Shown here in pieces: positions 24,046 to 32,758 of a DNA stretch of 39,350 nucleotides. Source of the stretch: Deltaproteobacteria bacterium (GTDB lineage: Bacteria; Desulfobacterota; GWC2-55-46); NCBI GenBank assembly GCA_016234955.1, contig JACRNN010000204.1:1-39350 (forward strand), given 5' to 3'. Numbering within the stretch: the first letter of the stretch is position 1; every line of letters starts with the position of its first letter. Below the pieces are notes generated by a model. It had not been told where the DNA came from. It saw only the letters and a program-made list of their open reading frames with translations, and made no database searches. The translations under genes and the position numbers were made by a program.

Positions 24046-25024
24046 CTCTTTTGCTCTCTCCCGCGTTGCGATGCCGAGACTTGAAAAACGGCGCGTCCCC
24101 GTGCTCTTCCATGAACCTCCTGAACGCGAGGAAGCCGAGGTAGTGGCCCGGGTGCCTGCGGACGTACTCCTCAAGCCTTTTGACGAAGGCCGCGGTCCGC
24201 CTCTCCACGAAGCCCTCCCCGGTTTCATCCCCCATCGGCGGCTCGATGACGAGCCTGTGCCTGCCGCCCCCCTCCCTCACTATGAAGGCGGGCAGGACCG
24301 CGCAGCGCGTTCGTTCGGCTATCTCCATGGCGCCTGTGGAGAAGAACGCCATCCCGCCTAAAAACTCCGCCGCGACCCTTGTCTTGCCTCCACCTCCGTC
24401 CATGGCGATGCCGAGGACCTCGTTCCTTCTAAGGCACAGAAAGACCTCTTTCATGGCGCCGAATACGTTTATGTGCGTAACCGGCAGAGACTGCTCGTGC
24501 CTCCACCTTATCTCGAGCCCGCGCTTCCACATGGCGCCTTTTTCCCCGGGGAGTTTCTCCTCCCATACAGTGGGGGGCGCGCTTACCTGGCTCATCTTGA
24601 ACCCCCTGTAGCCTATGGCGGGCATGATCATCTGGTTCGAGCCGAAGTGGGCGAAGACGAGCATGGCCCCCTTGCCGCGCCCGAGGGCCGCGTCGAGATT
24701 CTCAAGCCCTTCGCACTCGACGAAATCGGCGATATTCCCGCTGTTGAGCGCCGGATATACCAGGACCTCGAGGTCCTTGACCGCGTTGACTGCAAAGGCG
24801 TCGCGCACGGCGTGCCGCATCTTTTCCCCGTCGCGGCCCATGAACCTTGAGTACTCCTCTTCCAGCGCTCTCCTCCTGTTGCGCGCCATAAGGCGGAGGG
24901 CCGAGCCCAGGAGGCCCGCCAGAAAATATATGTATCGCGCCGGCATCTTCCGGACAAAAACCCTGAACGGATACCAGTATACCCACAGGAGCGCGTTTTT
25001 CACGGCACTGCCTATCAATCCCAT
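24035..25024 (-). CDS. LpxL/HtrB-like acyltransferase with altered HX4(D/E) motif (copy 2)
   Basis: This 329-residue membrane-associated acyltransferase-family protein opens with a hydrophobic segment (NALLWVYWYPFRVFV) and shows GKGAMLVFAHFGSNQMIMPA, where His126 is followed at the acidic position by Gln131. Later family blocks are LGIAMDGGGGKTRVAAEFLGG and VLPAFIVREGG. It is paralogous to the protein at 16824-17759. It lies 11 nt after the phosphodiesterase stop and overlaps the radical SAM gene by 11 nt. It may acylate an unusual lipid, or have lost classical catalysis; the strong conservation of the rest argues it is functional. Confidence 0.83.
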   Translation of the reverse strand: MGLIGSAVKNALLWVYWYPFRVFVRKMPARYIYFLAGLLGSALRLMARNRRRALEEEYSRFMGRDGEKMRHAVRDAFAVNAVKDLEVLVYPALNSGNIADFVECEGLENLDAALGRGKGAMLVFAHFGSNQMIMPAIGYRGFKMSQVSAPPTVWEEKLPGEKGAMWKRGLEIRWRHEQSLPVTHINVFGAMKEVFLCLRRNEVLGIAMDGGGGKTRVAAEFLGGMAFFSTGAMEIAERTRCAVLPAFIVREGGGRHRLVIEPPMGDETGEGFVERRTAAFVKRLEEYVRRHPGHYLGFLAFRRFMEEHGDAPFFKSRHRNAGESKRDED

Positions 25025-25035
25025 AGCGGACCCCG

Positions 25036-26646
25036 CTACTCCATGTAACCGAGGTTCTTGAGCTTTTCCGCTATATCTTTTTCCTGCTCCTCCGACAGTT
25101 TTTTAGCCTCGGTCTCATCCGTGGCCGCGTCGTCGGTGTAACGTACCGGTTTACGGGCAAGGTATTCCGGCTCCAGCGCCTGTTCCAGCGCCGCTCCGTC
25201 CATATACGCCGGGACGGCCATATCCATAAGATGGAGTATGGTGGGCGTAACGTCTATTATCCTCGGGTTGTCCAGGACAACGCCCTTTCTTACCGCCGGG
25301 CCTTTGAGCAGGAAGATGCCGTGCCTCTCATGCCTGCCGGACCATCTGTGCGACAGGAAGAGAGAGTCCTCGAAGGCCTTCCTGAAAAAAAGGAACTCGT
25401 TCGGGGCGATTATCTGGTACCCGGGAGAGCAGATGAGAGTCAGGTCCGGCGCCTTATGGGCGTGCTCCCCGGAGTATATATCTTCCCTCCTGTAGACCTC
25501 TGCAATAACCCTTTTCCCGGCCCCATCCCTTATCTCGCATAGCTCTCCGATGAGCCTGCTTGTAACGTCCAGGTACTGCGCGGGCGAAAGGTCGGGGTTT
25601 ATATAGATCGCCCCGGCAACGCCTTCGGAAAAGGCGGTCGTCTTTTCAAAATCGATAAGCGAGTAAAAGACGTTGATGGACTCATCCCCGCCTGGCTTTG
25701 TCCTGCCCCATCCGGCGTTGGGAAGCACCTGCCTGAGGGACCTGGCCAGGCCGCGCATTATCCTGGAACCATTTTTCGCCCTCAACGCCGAGGCCATATC
25801 CTGCTTCAACGTGAGATAGCCCTTTTTAAGGAGCCAGTTATTGAGAAAGAACGCCGCATTCAGCGGACCGGAGCCGTGGTCCGACACCATCATCACGTTC
25901 GTATCCGGCCCGGCCTTCTCAATGATCCTGCCGAGCGCGGCGTCGAGCCTTATGTACACCTCCGCGACAGCGCCGCCGTATCTGGAGTGCTCGGGGTGCC
26001 GGGGGTCGAGGTACTTCCAGAAGAAGTGCTGGACGCGGTCCGTGGCCATGAAGACGGCGAAAAAGAAGTCCCACGCCTTGCGCTCAATCAGATACAGGCA
26101 GACCTTCTCCCTGTAATCCATCATCTCTACTATGCGCTTCAGGTATGCTCCGGGGTCGCTCTCCTGCCTGCACTCAATCATGTATTTGCCGAAGAGGCCC
26201 TCTATCTCGGCCTTGAGCCCCGGCGGGGTGATGAAGTCGTCCGCGCCGTCAGGCGTGAACATCCCTGAGATGCTAAACCCGTCGAACTCATCCGGCGGAT
26301 AGGTCAACGGGACGTTCATCACGCCCGACTTCCTGCCCTTGTCGCTCAGGATGGACCAGACCGGCCTTACCGCGCGCATGGTCGCGTTGGAGAAGACGAT
26401 CCTCTTCTGCTCGGGCCTGTAGACCATGGCATCGTAGATGGCGTGCTTGCCGGGGTTGACCCCGGTGGATATGGAGGTCCAGGCTACCGGCGTCAGCGGT
26501 GGTATCGTGGATTCAAGCCTGCCCCAGGCGCCATCCCGCATCAGACTTGCCACGTTGGGCATCAATCCCCTGTCCACAAGGGGCTTGATGATGTCGAAGG
26601 TGGCCCCGTCCCAGCCCACCACTATGGTCCTTGTCCTCTCCATCAT
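25036..26646 (-). CDS. Alkaline-phosphatase-superfamily phosphodiesterase-like protein (paralogue)
   Basis: The 536-residue protein shows Asp13 in VVGWDGATFD, nucleophile Thr52 in PPLTPVAWTSISTGVNPGKH, MATDRVQHFFW, MMVSDHGSGP and a late WSGRHERHGIF, the complete two-metal site. It ends in a charged helix and KLKNLGYME. There is no signal peptide. It resembles the protein at 7204-8565 but has about 80 more residues. It begins with an ATGA overlap with the flippase stop, tying it to polysaccharide or lipid export. The substrate is unknown; a phosphodiester-linked lipid headgroup or nucleotide-sugar is possible. Confidence 0.83.
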   Translation of the reverse strand: MMERTRTIVVGWDGATFDIIKPLVDRGLMPNVASLMRDGAWGRLESTIPPLTPVAWTSISTGVNPGKHAIYDAMVYRPEQKRIVFSNATMRAVRPVWSILSDKGRKSGVMNVPLTYPPDEFDGFSISGMFTPDGADDFITPPGLKAEIEGLFGKYMIECRQESDPGAYLKRIVEMMDYREKVCLYLIERKAWDFFFAVFMATDRVQHFFWKYLDPRHPEHSRYGGAVAEVYIRLDAALGRIIEKAGPDTNVMMVSDHGSGPLNAAFFLNNWLLKKGYLTLKQDMASALRAKNGSRIMRGLARSLRQVLPNAGWGRTKPGGDESINVFYSLIDFEKTTAFSEGVAGAIYINPDLSPAQYLDVTSRLIGELCEIRDGAGKRVIAEVYRREDIYSGEHAHKAPDLTLICSPGYQIIAPNEFLFFRKAFEDSLFLSHRWSGRHERHGIFLLKGPAVRKGVVLDNPRIIDVTPTILHLMDMAVPAYMDGAALEQALEPEYLARKPVRYTDDAATDETEAKKLSEEQEKDIAEKLKNLGYME

Positions 26647-28073
26647 GCCTTATTCCTGTTGAAACCTTTTATAGCGCCTTTGAAAAAAGAGAAGGCGTCC
26701 GGCGGCAGCGCGTCGGTCAGCGACAGCACGCCGAAGTACGCTATGGACCCGAAGCCCACCGCGGCCGGGATGGAGTACCGCTTGAGCCAGATCGTGCCGG
26801 CGGCCCCCGTCGCGCCGGCTAACAGCGTCTTTGACAAAATCTTGTCGAGAACGAGCGGAAGCCCGTTCCTGACGACGAAATAGATGGAAAATAAGAACAG
26901 GAGGCAGTACGAAAAAAGGGCGATGTACGCGGCCGCCATGTAACCGTAATCCGGTATCAGGAACAGGGCGGCCAGAAAGTTAATCGCCAGGGCCGTCCCG
27001 CCGTAATAGACGCTGTACTTCTGCTTGTTCATCACTATCAGCATGGTGTTGAGCAGTATGTCCATGGAAAGCGGGACCGCCGCCCACGCAACCACCATGA
27101 ACGTGGCGGCTGACTCCGAATACTTGCTGCCGAAAACGACGTCTATTATCTCCCCCGCGAACAGGCAGAGGAATATCGAAAGGAAGACGCTCAGTATGAA
27201 TATGTACCTGAAGGTCTTATCATAGACCGCCGCCACCCTGGCCGGGTCGCTTTTCATGAGCCTTGAGAGCACGGGCAGGAGGGCCGCGACCAGGGCGAAC
27301 GGCAACACCTGTATCTGCATCACCATGTTGTGCGGTATCTGGAACAACGCCACTTCCTTCGCGCTCCCCAGCCATTTCAACATCAAGACGTCGATCCTGA
27401 AAAGATTTTGATAGAAAAATATGCCGAGCCCTATGACCGAGGAGTGCTTGAGCAGGGCCCAGAACACCTTTCCGTCTATCGTAAAGGACGGGCGCACGAA
27501 CCTGTATGACACGATGACGGCCGCCACGGACAACTGGACGGCGTTGGCGGCGGCCGTCGCTATCAGGAGCCATAAAAGGCCCATGTCAAGGTATATGACC
27601 ACGGCCACGCCGGCGGACATGACGACGCAGGATACGATCGTTATCAAAGGCTCGTAGAGCATCTTCTCGAACGCCTGAAAGACGATCCTGAAGAGCATGC
27701 CGAAGGTAAGGAAGGTCTCGGAGAATATCGCCACGACGATGCCGGCCGCCATCAGCTTTGAGGGCCTCAGGAACGCCAGGAATATCAGCATCGCGGCAAA
27801 GGCAATGGAGGCAAGCGCCCCCCTGAGCACCAGGGCCGAGCCGAGATAGACGTGCGCATTGGCCCTGTCCATGGCTATATCGCGGATAGTGACCTGCTGA
27901 ATGCCGAAGTACGACAAGGCCATCACGGACGATACCAGCGCTACGATGTAGGCGTAGTCCCCGTACAGTTCGACGGAGAGATACCTCGCCGCCGCGATGA
28001 TGATGAAAGAGGAAGCGGCGATCTGAATCCCCCTTGCCATCAGTATGAATATCGAGTTCTTTATTACGCTCAT
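26643..28073 (-). CDS. Wzx-type polysaccharide/lipid-linked oligosaccharide flippase
   Basis: This is a MATE/MOP-superfamily inner-membrane protein that flips undecaprenyl-linked repeat units. The 476 residues consist almost wholly of hydrophobic helices (about 12-14), beginning IFILMARGIQIAASSFIII with the typical N-terminal MSVIKNSI. Matching polymerase, kinase and export genes lie upstream in the same direction. Its stop overlaps the phosphodiesterase start (ATGA), so it is at once the end of the export set and the start of the lipid/radical SAM set. The symbol wzx would fit by function. Confidence 0.87.
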   Translation of the reverse strand: MSVIKNSIFILMARGIQIAASSFIIIAAARYLSVELYGDYAYIVALVSSVMALSYFGIQQVTIRDIAMDRANAHVYLGSALVLRGALASIAFAAMLIFLAFLRPSKLMAAGIVVAIFSETFLTFGMLFRIVFQAFEKMLYEPLITIVSCVVMSAGVAVVIYLDMGLLWLLIATAAANAVQLSVAAVIVSYRFVRPSFTIDGKVFWALLKHSSVIGLGIFFYQNLFRIDVLMLKWLGSAKEVALFQIPHNMVMQIQVLPFALVAALLPVLSRLMKSDPARVAAVYDKTFRYIFILSVFLSIFLCLFAGEIIDVVFGSKYSESAATFMVVAWAAVPLSMDILLNTMLIVMNKQKYSVYYGGTALAINFLAALFLIPDYGYMAAAYIALFSYCLLFLFSIYFVVRNGLPLVLDKILSKTLLAGATGAAGTIWLKRYSIPAAVGFGSIAYFGVLSLTDALPPDAFSFFKGAIKGFNRNKA

Positions 28074-28102
28074 GGCACAACGCTCAAGGTGATATGTTTA
28101 TT

Positions 28103-28127
28103 GCCGACGAAGTTGTATTGCGTCGGC
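28103..28127. terminator. Hairpin between the propeller and flippase genes
   Basis: GCCGACG (28103-28109) pairs with CGTCGGC (28121-28127), a perfect 7-bp stem with an 11-nt loop. On the minus strand it is followed by AATAAACAT, so it lacks a strong T tract; it might be an attenuator or an mRNA stabiliser. Confidence 0.35.
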
Positions 28128-28148
28128 ATGGTGTTTTTCAGCGCCCTG

Positions 28149-30326
28149 CTATTTATTGCAATCCTCCGGGCATACGCCCCTCTGCTGTTCTATGGGCTGG
28201 CATATCCCGTCGCCGCACCTGCCCTTCTGCCCGCCCATATTTCTGTTCCCTCCCGTCGGCCTGTCCCCTCCCCTTCCGTTCCCTTCCATTCCACGGCCTT
28301 CATGGCCGTTCGGCAGGTTTGCAGGCGCCTCCCCCGCGTTCAGGTCGAAGACCTCCACCACGGCGGCCTCGAAATAAGCGGCGCAGAACCTCCTATTCCT
28401 GAAGTCGAATGAGAAAGACGACTGGATGGATATCACCGGAGACAATGGCCATTGCCTCTTCAGCACCATATCCTCATATTCGTATACATGTTCACTCATC
28501 ATCGACGGCCCCGGCCTCGCGGCGCCTGAGAGGTATACCCTGTTCTTAGAATTGTCGAAGGCGACGACCCTGTCGCCGTAGGGGAATGTCGCCCTCTGCG
28601 CAAGGGTCTCGGCGTCAAGCACCCTGTCGCCGAGGTACAGGACGCCCTTCTCGGGGTTCGACGTCATTATATGCTCCGCCTTCGTTACGCTCACGAAGGC
28701 GGTCTTCACAAGCCTGTAGCTTCCGGCGTCGTATGCGTGGAGCGTCTGTTGCTCCGGCATGTAGACGTAGAGCCTCCCCATTTTCTCATTGAACGCGAGG
28801 ACTATCTTGCCGGGGGACGGGTTGGCGTTCGTCCTTTCGATATCGAAGTTCTCTATCTGTATGGTCCTTATCAGCCTCTGGCCTTTCGCGTCCACAACCG
28901 CGAGCGTCCCGAGCTCCGGGAACGCGGCGTAAAGGACCTGCCCCTTCCTGTCCATTATCATGGCAGAGAGGTTGTCGGTCCTCGGTTTTTTCGCGAGCCC
29001 CAAGGGTATGTGGGATACCACCCTGTTGGAGATGGTATCTATCACGTCTATCCTGCCGGCGTAATGGCTCAGCACATATAACATGCCCCCGTCATAGACC
29101 ATGTCCGTGGGCCAGAGCCCTATGCCCTGAGTCCCCATGCCGGCGTTCTCGTTGGGGATGGTGGTGATGGCCCTGGCGCGCATGTCATAAAAAGAGATGA
29201 GGTTGCCGCCGAGCCTGTCCCTCGTGTAAAAGCCGGTAGAGTCCGCGTTCAACGCTATCTCGTCGACGGATATGCCCACGCGTATGTCCTTGATCTTCCT
29301 GTTGCCGCCATTGAGGTCGAACACGCTTATTGTCCCGTCTCCGGTATTGGAGGAGTAGAGCTTGCCGGTCTGAGGGTCTATGTCGAAATAGAGCCCGTCG
29401 GGGCCGTGCTTTATGCGGCTGACGACGTTGCCGGAGGCGTCCTTGATGTTGATGACCCCATAGGCGGCGTTCTCGTCCTGCAGGTACCCGACCTTGAACG
29501 GATAACCCGAGTCCAAAAAGCTCAAGCCCCTGTAGGTCTGGGGCGTGCCCTTCCTGGGCATGGGGAGATAAGACGGGAGGGTTGGAGCCTCTGTCGCCAT
29601 TTTCCGCACTATGTCGACCTTGAAGGTCTTCTTGCTGCCGAAGTCAAAGAGATAGAGGTCGTGCGTCCTCGGGTCGAGGAACATGAACCCGCCGGGCATC
29701 CCGATGTCGAACGTATCGACAAGCTCGTCGCTGTCGAGGTCTACGACCCCGATGGAGGTAGACTTGGTTCCGCTGATGTAGAGGCGGCGTTTCGCGGCGT
29801 CGACCACCGGGTTGCCGAGCTTCAGGATATTGCCGTAGGGGGTCCTGGTGATGAGGTCTTTTATGTTTATCCTTTCAAGCGATTGCACTGTGGGCGCGGC
29901 TGAGGCGGCCCTCCCTGGCTGAGGGCCGGGGTGCGCTCCGGCAGCGCCTGAGTGGTTGACGTCTTCGAGCTTGAGGACGGCGTCGTGTACGAGACGGGCC
30001 GCCTCCGCCGCGCCGCCGGAACCGAGCAGCGACTCGATGCGCCGCGCCTCCTCCCTCGAGAGGACTCTATCCACCGGCATACCGCTGTGGAGCATGGACG
30101 ATATGACCCCTCCCAACTGCCTGTACCTCTCCTGAACGTTCCCGGCATTGGCCGGGGACTGGCGCTCCGCGGCAATGAGCTCCCGCGTCGCCGCCGACGG
30201 GTCGCCCTGATTTGGCTGCCTCTGCCCGTCCTCGGCCAGTACGTCGCCCGGCAAGAGGTGTTGGACCACAGGCAGAAGGAAAAGGAAGACCGACGCCATA
30301 CTCAGGAAAAATAATTTTTTGCACAT
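28149..30326 (-). CDS. Secreted YVTN-type beta-propeller protein with Cys-rich C-terminal tail
   Basis: The 725-residue protein has a signal peptide (KLFFLSMASVFLFLLPVV, likely cut after VLA near residue 31), a helical linker (about 40-140), then many seven-bladed-propeller-like repeats with blade signatures such as YISGTKSTSIGVVDLDSDE, LYSSNTGDGTISVFDLNGG and LSHYAGRIDVIDTISNRVV. A Gly/Arg/Asn-rich linker leads to a tail with CGDGICQPIEQQRGVCPEDC (four cysteines, a probable disulfide or Ca-binding knot). GAGGGG lies 8 nt before the ATG. It sits inside an exopolysaccharide locus, so may bind the polymer or cell surface; the function is unknown. Confidence 0.82.
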   Translation of the reverse strand: MCKKLFFLSMASVFLFLLPVVQHLLPGDVLAEDGQRQPNQGDPSAATRELIAAERQSPANAGNVQERYRQLGGVISSMLHSGMPVDRVLSREEARRIESLLGSGGAAEAARLVHDAVLKLEDVNHSGAAGAHPGPQPGRAASAAPTVQSLERINIKDLITRTPYGNILKLGNPVVDAAKRRLYISGTKSTSIGVVDLDSDELVDTFDIGMPGGFMFLDPRTHDLYLFDFGSKKTFKVDIVRKMATEAPTLPSYLPMPRKGTPQTYRGLSFLDSGYPFKVGYLQDENAAYGVINIKDASGNVVSRIKHGPDGLYFDIDPQTGKLYSSNTGDGTISVFDLNGGNRKIKDIRVGISVDEIALNADSTGFYTRDRLGGNLISFYDMRARAITTIPNENAGMGTQGIGLWPTDMVYDGGMLYVLSHYAGRIDVIDTISNRVVSHIPLGLAKKPRTDNLSAMIMDRKGQVLYAAFPELGTLAVVDAKGQRLIRTIQIENFDIERTNANPSPGKIVLAFNEKMGRLYVYMPEQQTLHAYDAGSYRLVKTAFVSVTKAEHIMTSNPEKGVLYLGDRVLDAETLAQRATFPYGDRVVAFDNSKNRVYLSGAARPGPSMMSEHVYEYEDMVLKRQWPLSPVISIQSSFSFDFRNRRFCAAYFEAAVVEVFDLNAGEAPANLPNGHEGRGMEGNGRGGDRPTGGNRNMGGQKGRCGDGICQPIEQQRGVCPEDCNK

Positions 30327-30352
30327 TTTAACACCCCTCGGATGGGTTGCAG

Positions 30353-30420
30353 GTTTACGGCAGCCGCACGTTTCAAAAAAGCTTCGGCGATAAACGGCTC
30401 AGCCGCGTTTGAAAAAGCAT
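30353..30420. repeat. Imperfect tandem repeat upstream of the propeller gene
   Basis: Two units of about 32 bp, GTTTACGGCAGCCGCACG... (30353-30384) and GATAAACGGCTCAGCCGC... (30389-30420), share the pattern ACGG-CAGCCGC-GTTT-AAAAA-GC. The remaining leader (30421-30478) is GC-rich with no gene. The position in the promoter region of the propeller gene would suit an operator. Confidence 0.45.
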
Positions 30421-30478
30421 TAAAAGCTCACGACCATAGGGTTTTCCGCTCGCCCGGACGCGGGCCGACGGGGATAGG

Positions 30479-31999
30479 CTACCCTCCCTGATCTGATACT
30501 TCAGCGCTTATAGCCCTATTATCAGCGGCCTTTTCCCTGTCCTTGACGATATTCACCACCGCCATGGCGAACCCAAGCGGGAACCAGAAGTACTTCGAGC
30601 CGTACGAGGTAAGGTCATAGTCGACAAGGCCGTGCACGCCGCTCTCGGTAATCAGGGCCGCCACCGAGGCGAGCAGCATGTAATAACAATAGTCCCTTTT
30701 CGCGTTCCTCAGGTGGAAGTAGGTGTTTTTCACTATCAAATATAAAAGGATTATCAGAAGCAAGACGCCAAATACCCCCATATCGTAGAAAAAGGCGAAC
30801 GACACGCTGTTGACCTCCGGGGACGTGACCGTATTGCCGCCGCTCGAATAATATACGAACCCCCCGTTCCCCAGGCCCACGAGGAGCTTATATGGGTGCT
30901 TGACCATCTCATGCAAGCCGTTCTTCCACCATATCTCCCTCATCTCCATGCCGCTGAGGCCCTGCCCCTGCGACGTATCGGCCTCCGTTCCTGTGAATGT
31001 TTTATCCGAGAACAGGAGCTTGCCCTTGTAGCCGAACCCGACAAGCATCCTGTCGATGAGGCCGGGCTTGACCACAAGCACCGTGAATACAAACAACACG
31101 AAGAAGATGAAAGAATACTTGATGAACCTGTTCCTGAAACCGGGGTTTATGAAGATAAAAAACAGGTAGGCGCTGGTAAGCCCGATTATCACCCCCCTGG
31201 AAGTGGTCAGTATTATGCCGAAGAGCATGTACATTATGAGGATGAAGTAGATGGCCTTTACCTTCCACCTCTTCTCGTGCGCCATCGAACCGAGCGCCAT
31301 GAATACCGCCATGGATACGTAGCCCGCGACATGGTCGACTCCGCCCAGGCCCGCGGGCCTGTCGACCTGCTCCTGGAACGCCATCTTAAGACCGCTCCCC
31401 TTGGTGAGATATATGGTCTTCTCAACGTCTATCCATTGGGAAAGGATTATGGCGGTCGCCACGGCCACGCCCGCGAATATCCAGATATAGGACGTCCTCC
31501 TGAGCGTGGCCTCGTCCACGACCGTATTCAGGACAAGATAAAAAAGGGCGATGTTCAGGAACGTAATTACGGAAAGCCAGGCGGCTATCTTCAAGTGGGG
31601 CGCCCATATCATGGAGACGGTATCGAAGACGACGATGATCCAGAGGACGCTCGTTACCGGGGACTCCCTGAGGGGCTTTTTTTTGGCGACGCTCAACACT
31701 ACAACGCCGAGTATGCCCGCTAAAAGAGGCAGATAATACGGATATATCCTTATCTCATAGTACGGCGGGTACGAGATGAAGTACTGCACCATCTCCTCCA
31801 CCAGTACCAGCAATACGAGATAAAATGCGTATACAGGCTTGAACAGCCCCACGGCGAATATGCCGGCCGTTGCCAGCGATACGGCGAACACGTACCACGG
31901 CGCGGCAAGATAAACCATGCCCAGGACGACCCCGGCGGTCAGGAATATGGCCGGCAGATGAACCCCGTTCTTGGATATCGAAACCCGCATATCTTTCAT
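30479..31999 (-). CDS. Wzy/O-antigen ligase-like polymerase
   Basis: It joins repeat units in the periplasm or ligates glycan to lipid. The 506-residue product has about 12 hydrophobic helices, with a long periplasmic loop between ILTTSRGVIIGLTSAYLFF and FAFFYDMGVFGVLLLIILLYL carrying the ligase-type Wzy_C features (RGVIIGL; KHPYKLLVGLGNGGF). I use the ATG at 31999 because it overlaps the CpsB-like stop (ATGA); an upstream in-frame TTG at 32017 lies inside that gene. Whether it is a polymerase or ligase cannot be told from sequence alone. Confidence 0.87.
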   Translation of the reverse strand: MKDMRVSISKNGVHLPAIFLTAGVVLGMVYLAAPWYVFAVSLATAGIFAVGLFKPVYAFYLVLLVLVEEMVQYFISYPPYYEIRIYPYYLPLLAGILGVVVLSVAKKKPLRESPVTSVLWIIVVFDTVSMIWAPHLKIAAWLSVITFLNIALFYLVLNTVVDEATLRRTSYIWIFAGVAVATAIILSQWIDVEKTIYLTKGSGLKMAFQEQVDRPAGLGGVDHVAGYVSMAVFMALGSMAHEKRWKVKAIYFILIMYMLFGIILTTSRGVIIGLTSAYLFFIFINPGFRNRFIKYSFIFFVLFVFTVLVVKPGLIDRMLVGFGYKGKLLFSDKTFTGTEADTSQGQGLSGMEMREIWWKNGLHEMVKHPYKLLVGLGNGGFVYYSSGGNTVTSPEVNSVSFAFFYDMGVFGVLLLIILLYLIVKNTYFHLRNAKRDYCYYMLLASVAALITESGVHGLVDYDLTSYGSKYFWFPLGFAMAVVNIVKDREKAADNRAISAEVSDQGG

Positions 32000-32733
32000 T
32001 TGGCTGGAAAAAGGCAAATCGATACCGGGCAGCTTACTAACTTTGAAGGGTTAGAGAACGACAACTCCACCGCCGTTTGACGCCCGGCCAGCTTCTCGAT
32101 GCAATGAAAAGCCTCCGGCAGGCGGTCCTTTATGCTTCCGGCCCTGTGGGTGTCGCTCGCCAGTATATGCGCAAGGTTGTTTTTAACCAGCGCCTTCACC
32201 GCGCCCTTGACCTTCCTGCCGTACTCGCCGAGCAGGCTGCCGGCGTTTATCTGCACAAGCACTCCCCTGTCCACGAACTCCTTGACGGCCGTATAATCCC
32301 TTATGACCTCGTCGCACCTCTCCGGATGGCACCAGATAGGGGTTATGCCCGAAGTCATCAGCTTGAAAAAGACGTCATGGGCGTACATGGGTATGTCATA
32401 TGGAGGGAACTCTATCAACGCGTACTTCCCCATGCCGTTTATCGTGAGCCTCCTGTCGGAGAGCACCGCCGGCAGGTCGTGGCTGAACCAAAGCTCAGCC
32501 CCGAGGGCTATGGCTATGCCGATATTCCTGGCGGCCACAGCCTCCTGAAGCTCCTTGAAGAGGCAGGCCACTCTATCGAGGTCCATGCCGCTATACGGGA
32601 AGTGCGGGGTCAGGACCACCCCCCTGACCCCGGCCTCAGCCGCCTCTTTCATTATTACGAGGGACTCGCCCAGGTCCCCGGCGCCGTCGTCCACGCCGGG
32701 AAGGATGTGGGTATGTATGTCGAAAAATTCCAT
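31996..32733 (-). CDS. CpsB/YwqE-type manganese-dependent tyrosine phosphatase (PHP fold)
   Basis: It dephosphorylates the Wzc-type tyrosine kinase encoded next to it, cycling chain-length control. In 245 residues the PHP metal sites are clear: DIHTHILPGVDDGA (5-18), LTPHFP, GAELWFSHD, WCHPERCD and ASDTHRAGS. It lies 25 nt after the kinase stop and overlaps the polymerase start. This phosphatase class is more common in Gram-positive capsule loci and also in delta-proteobacteria, instead of the low-molecular-weight Wzb. Confidence 0.92.
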   Translation of the reverse strand: MEFFDIHTHILPGVDDGAGDLGESLVIMKEAAEAGVRGVVLTPHFPYSGMDLDRVACLFKELQEAVAARNIGIAIALGAELWFSHDLPAVLSDRRLTINGMGKYALIEFPPYDIPMYAHDVFFKLMTSGITPIWCHPERCDEVIRDYTAVKEFVDRGVLVQINAGSLLGEYGRKVKGAVKALVKNNLAHILASDTHRAGSIKDRLPEAFHCIEKLAGRQTAVELSFSNPSKLVSCPVSICLFPAK

Positions 32734-32758
32734 AGTAGGCCCCGATCGGATGTCCCGT

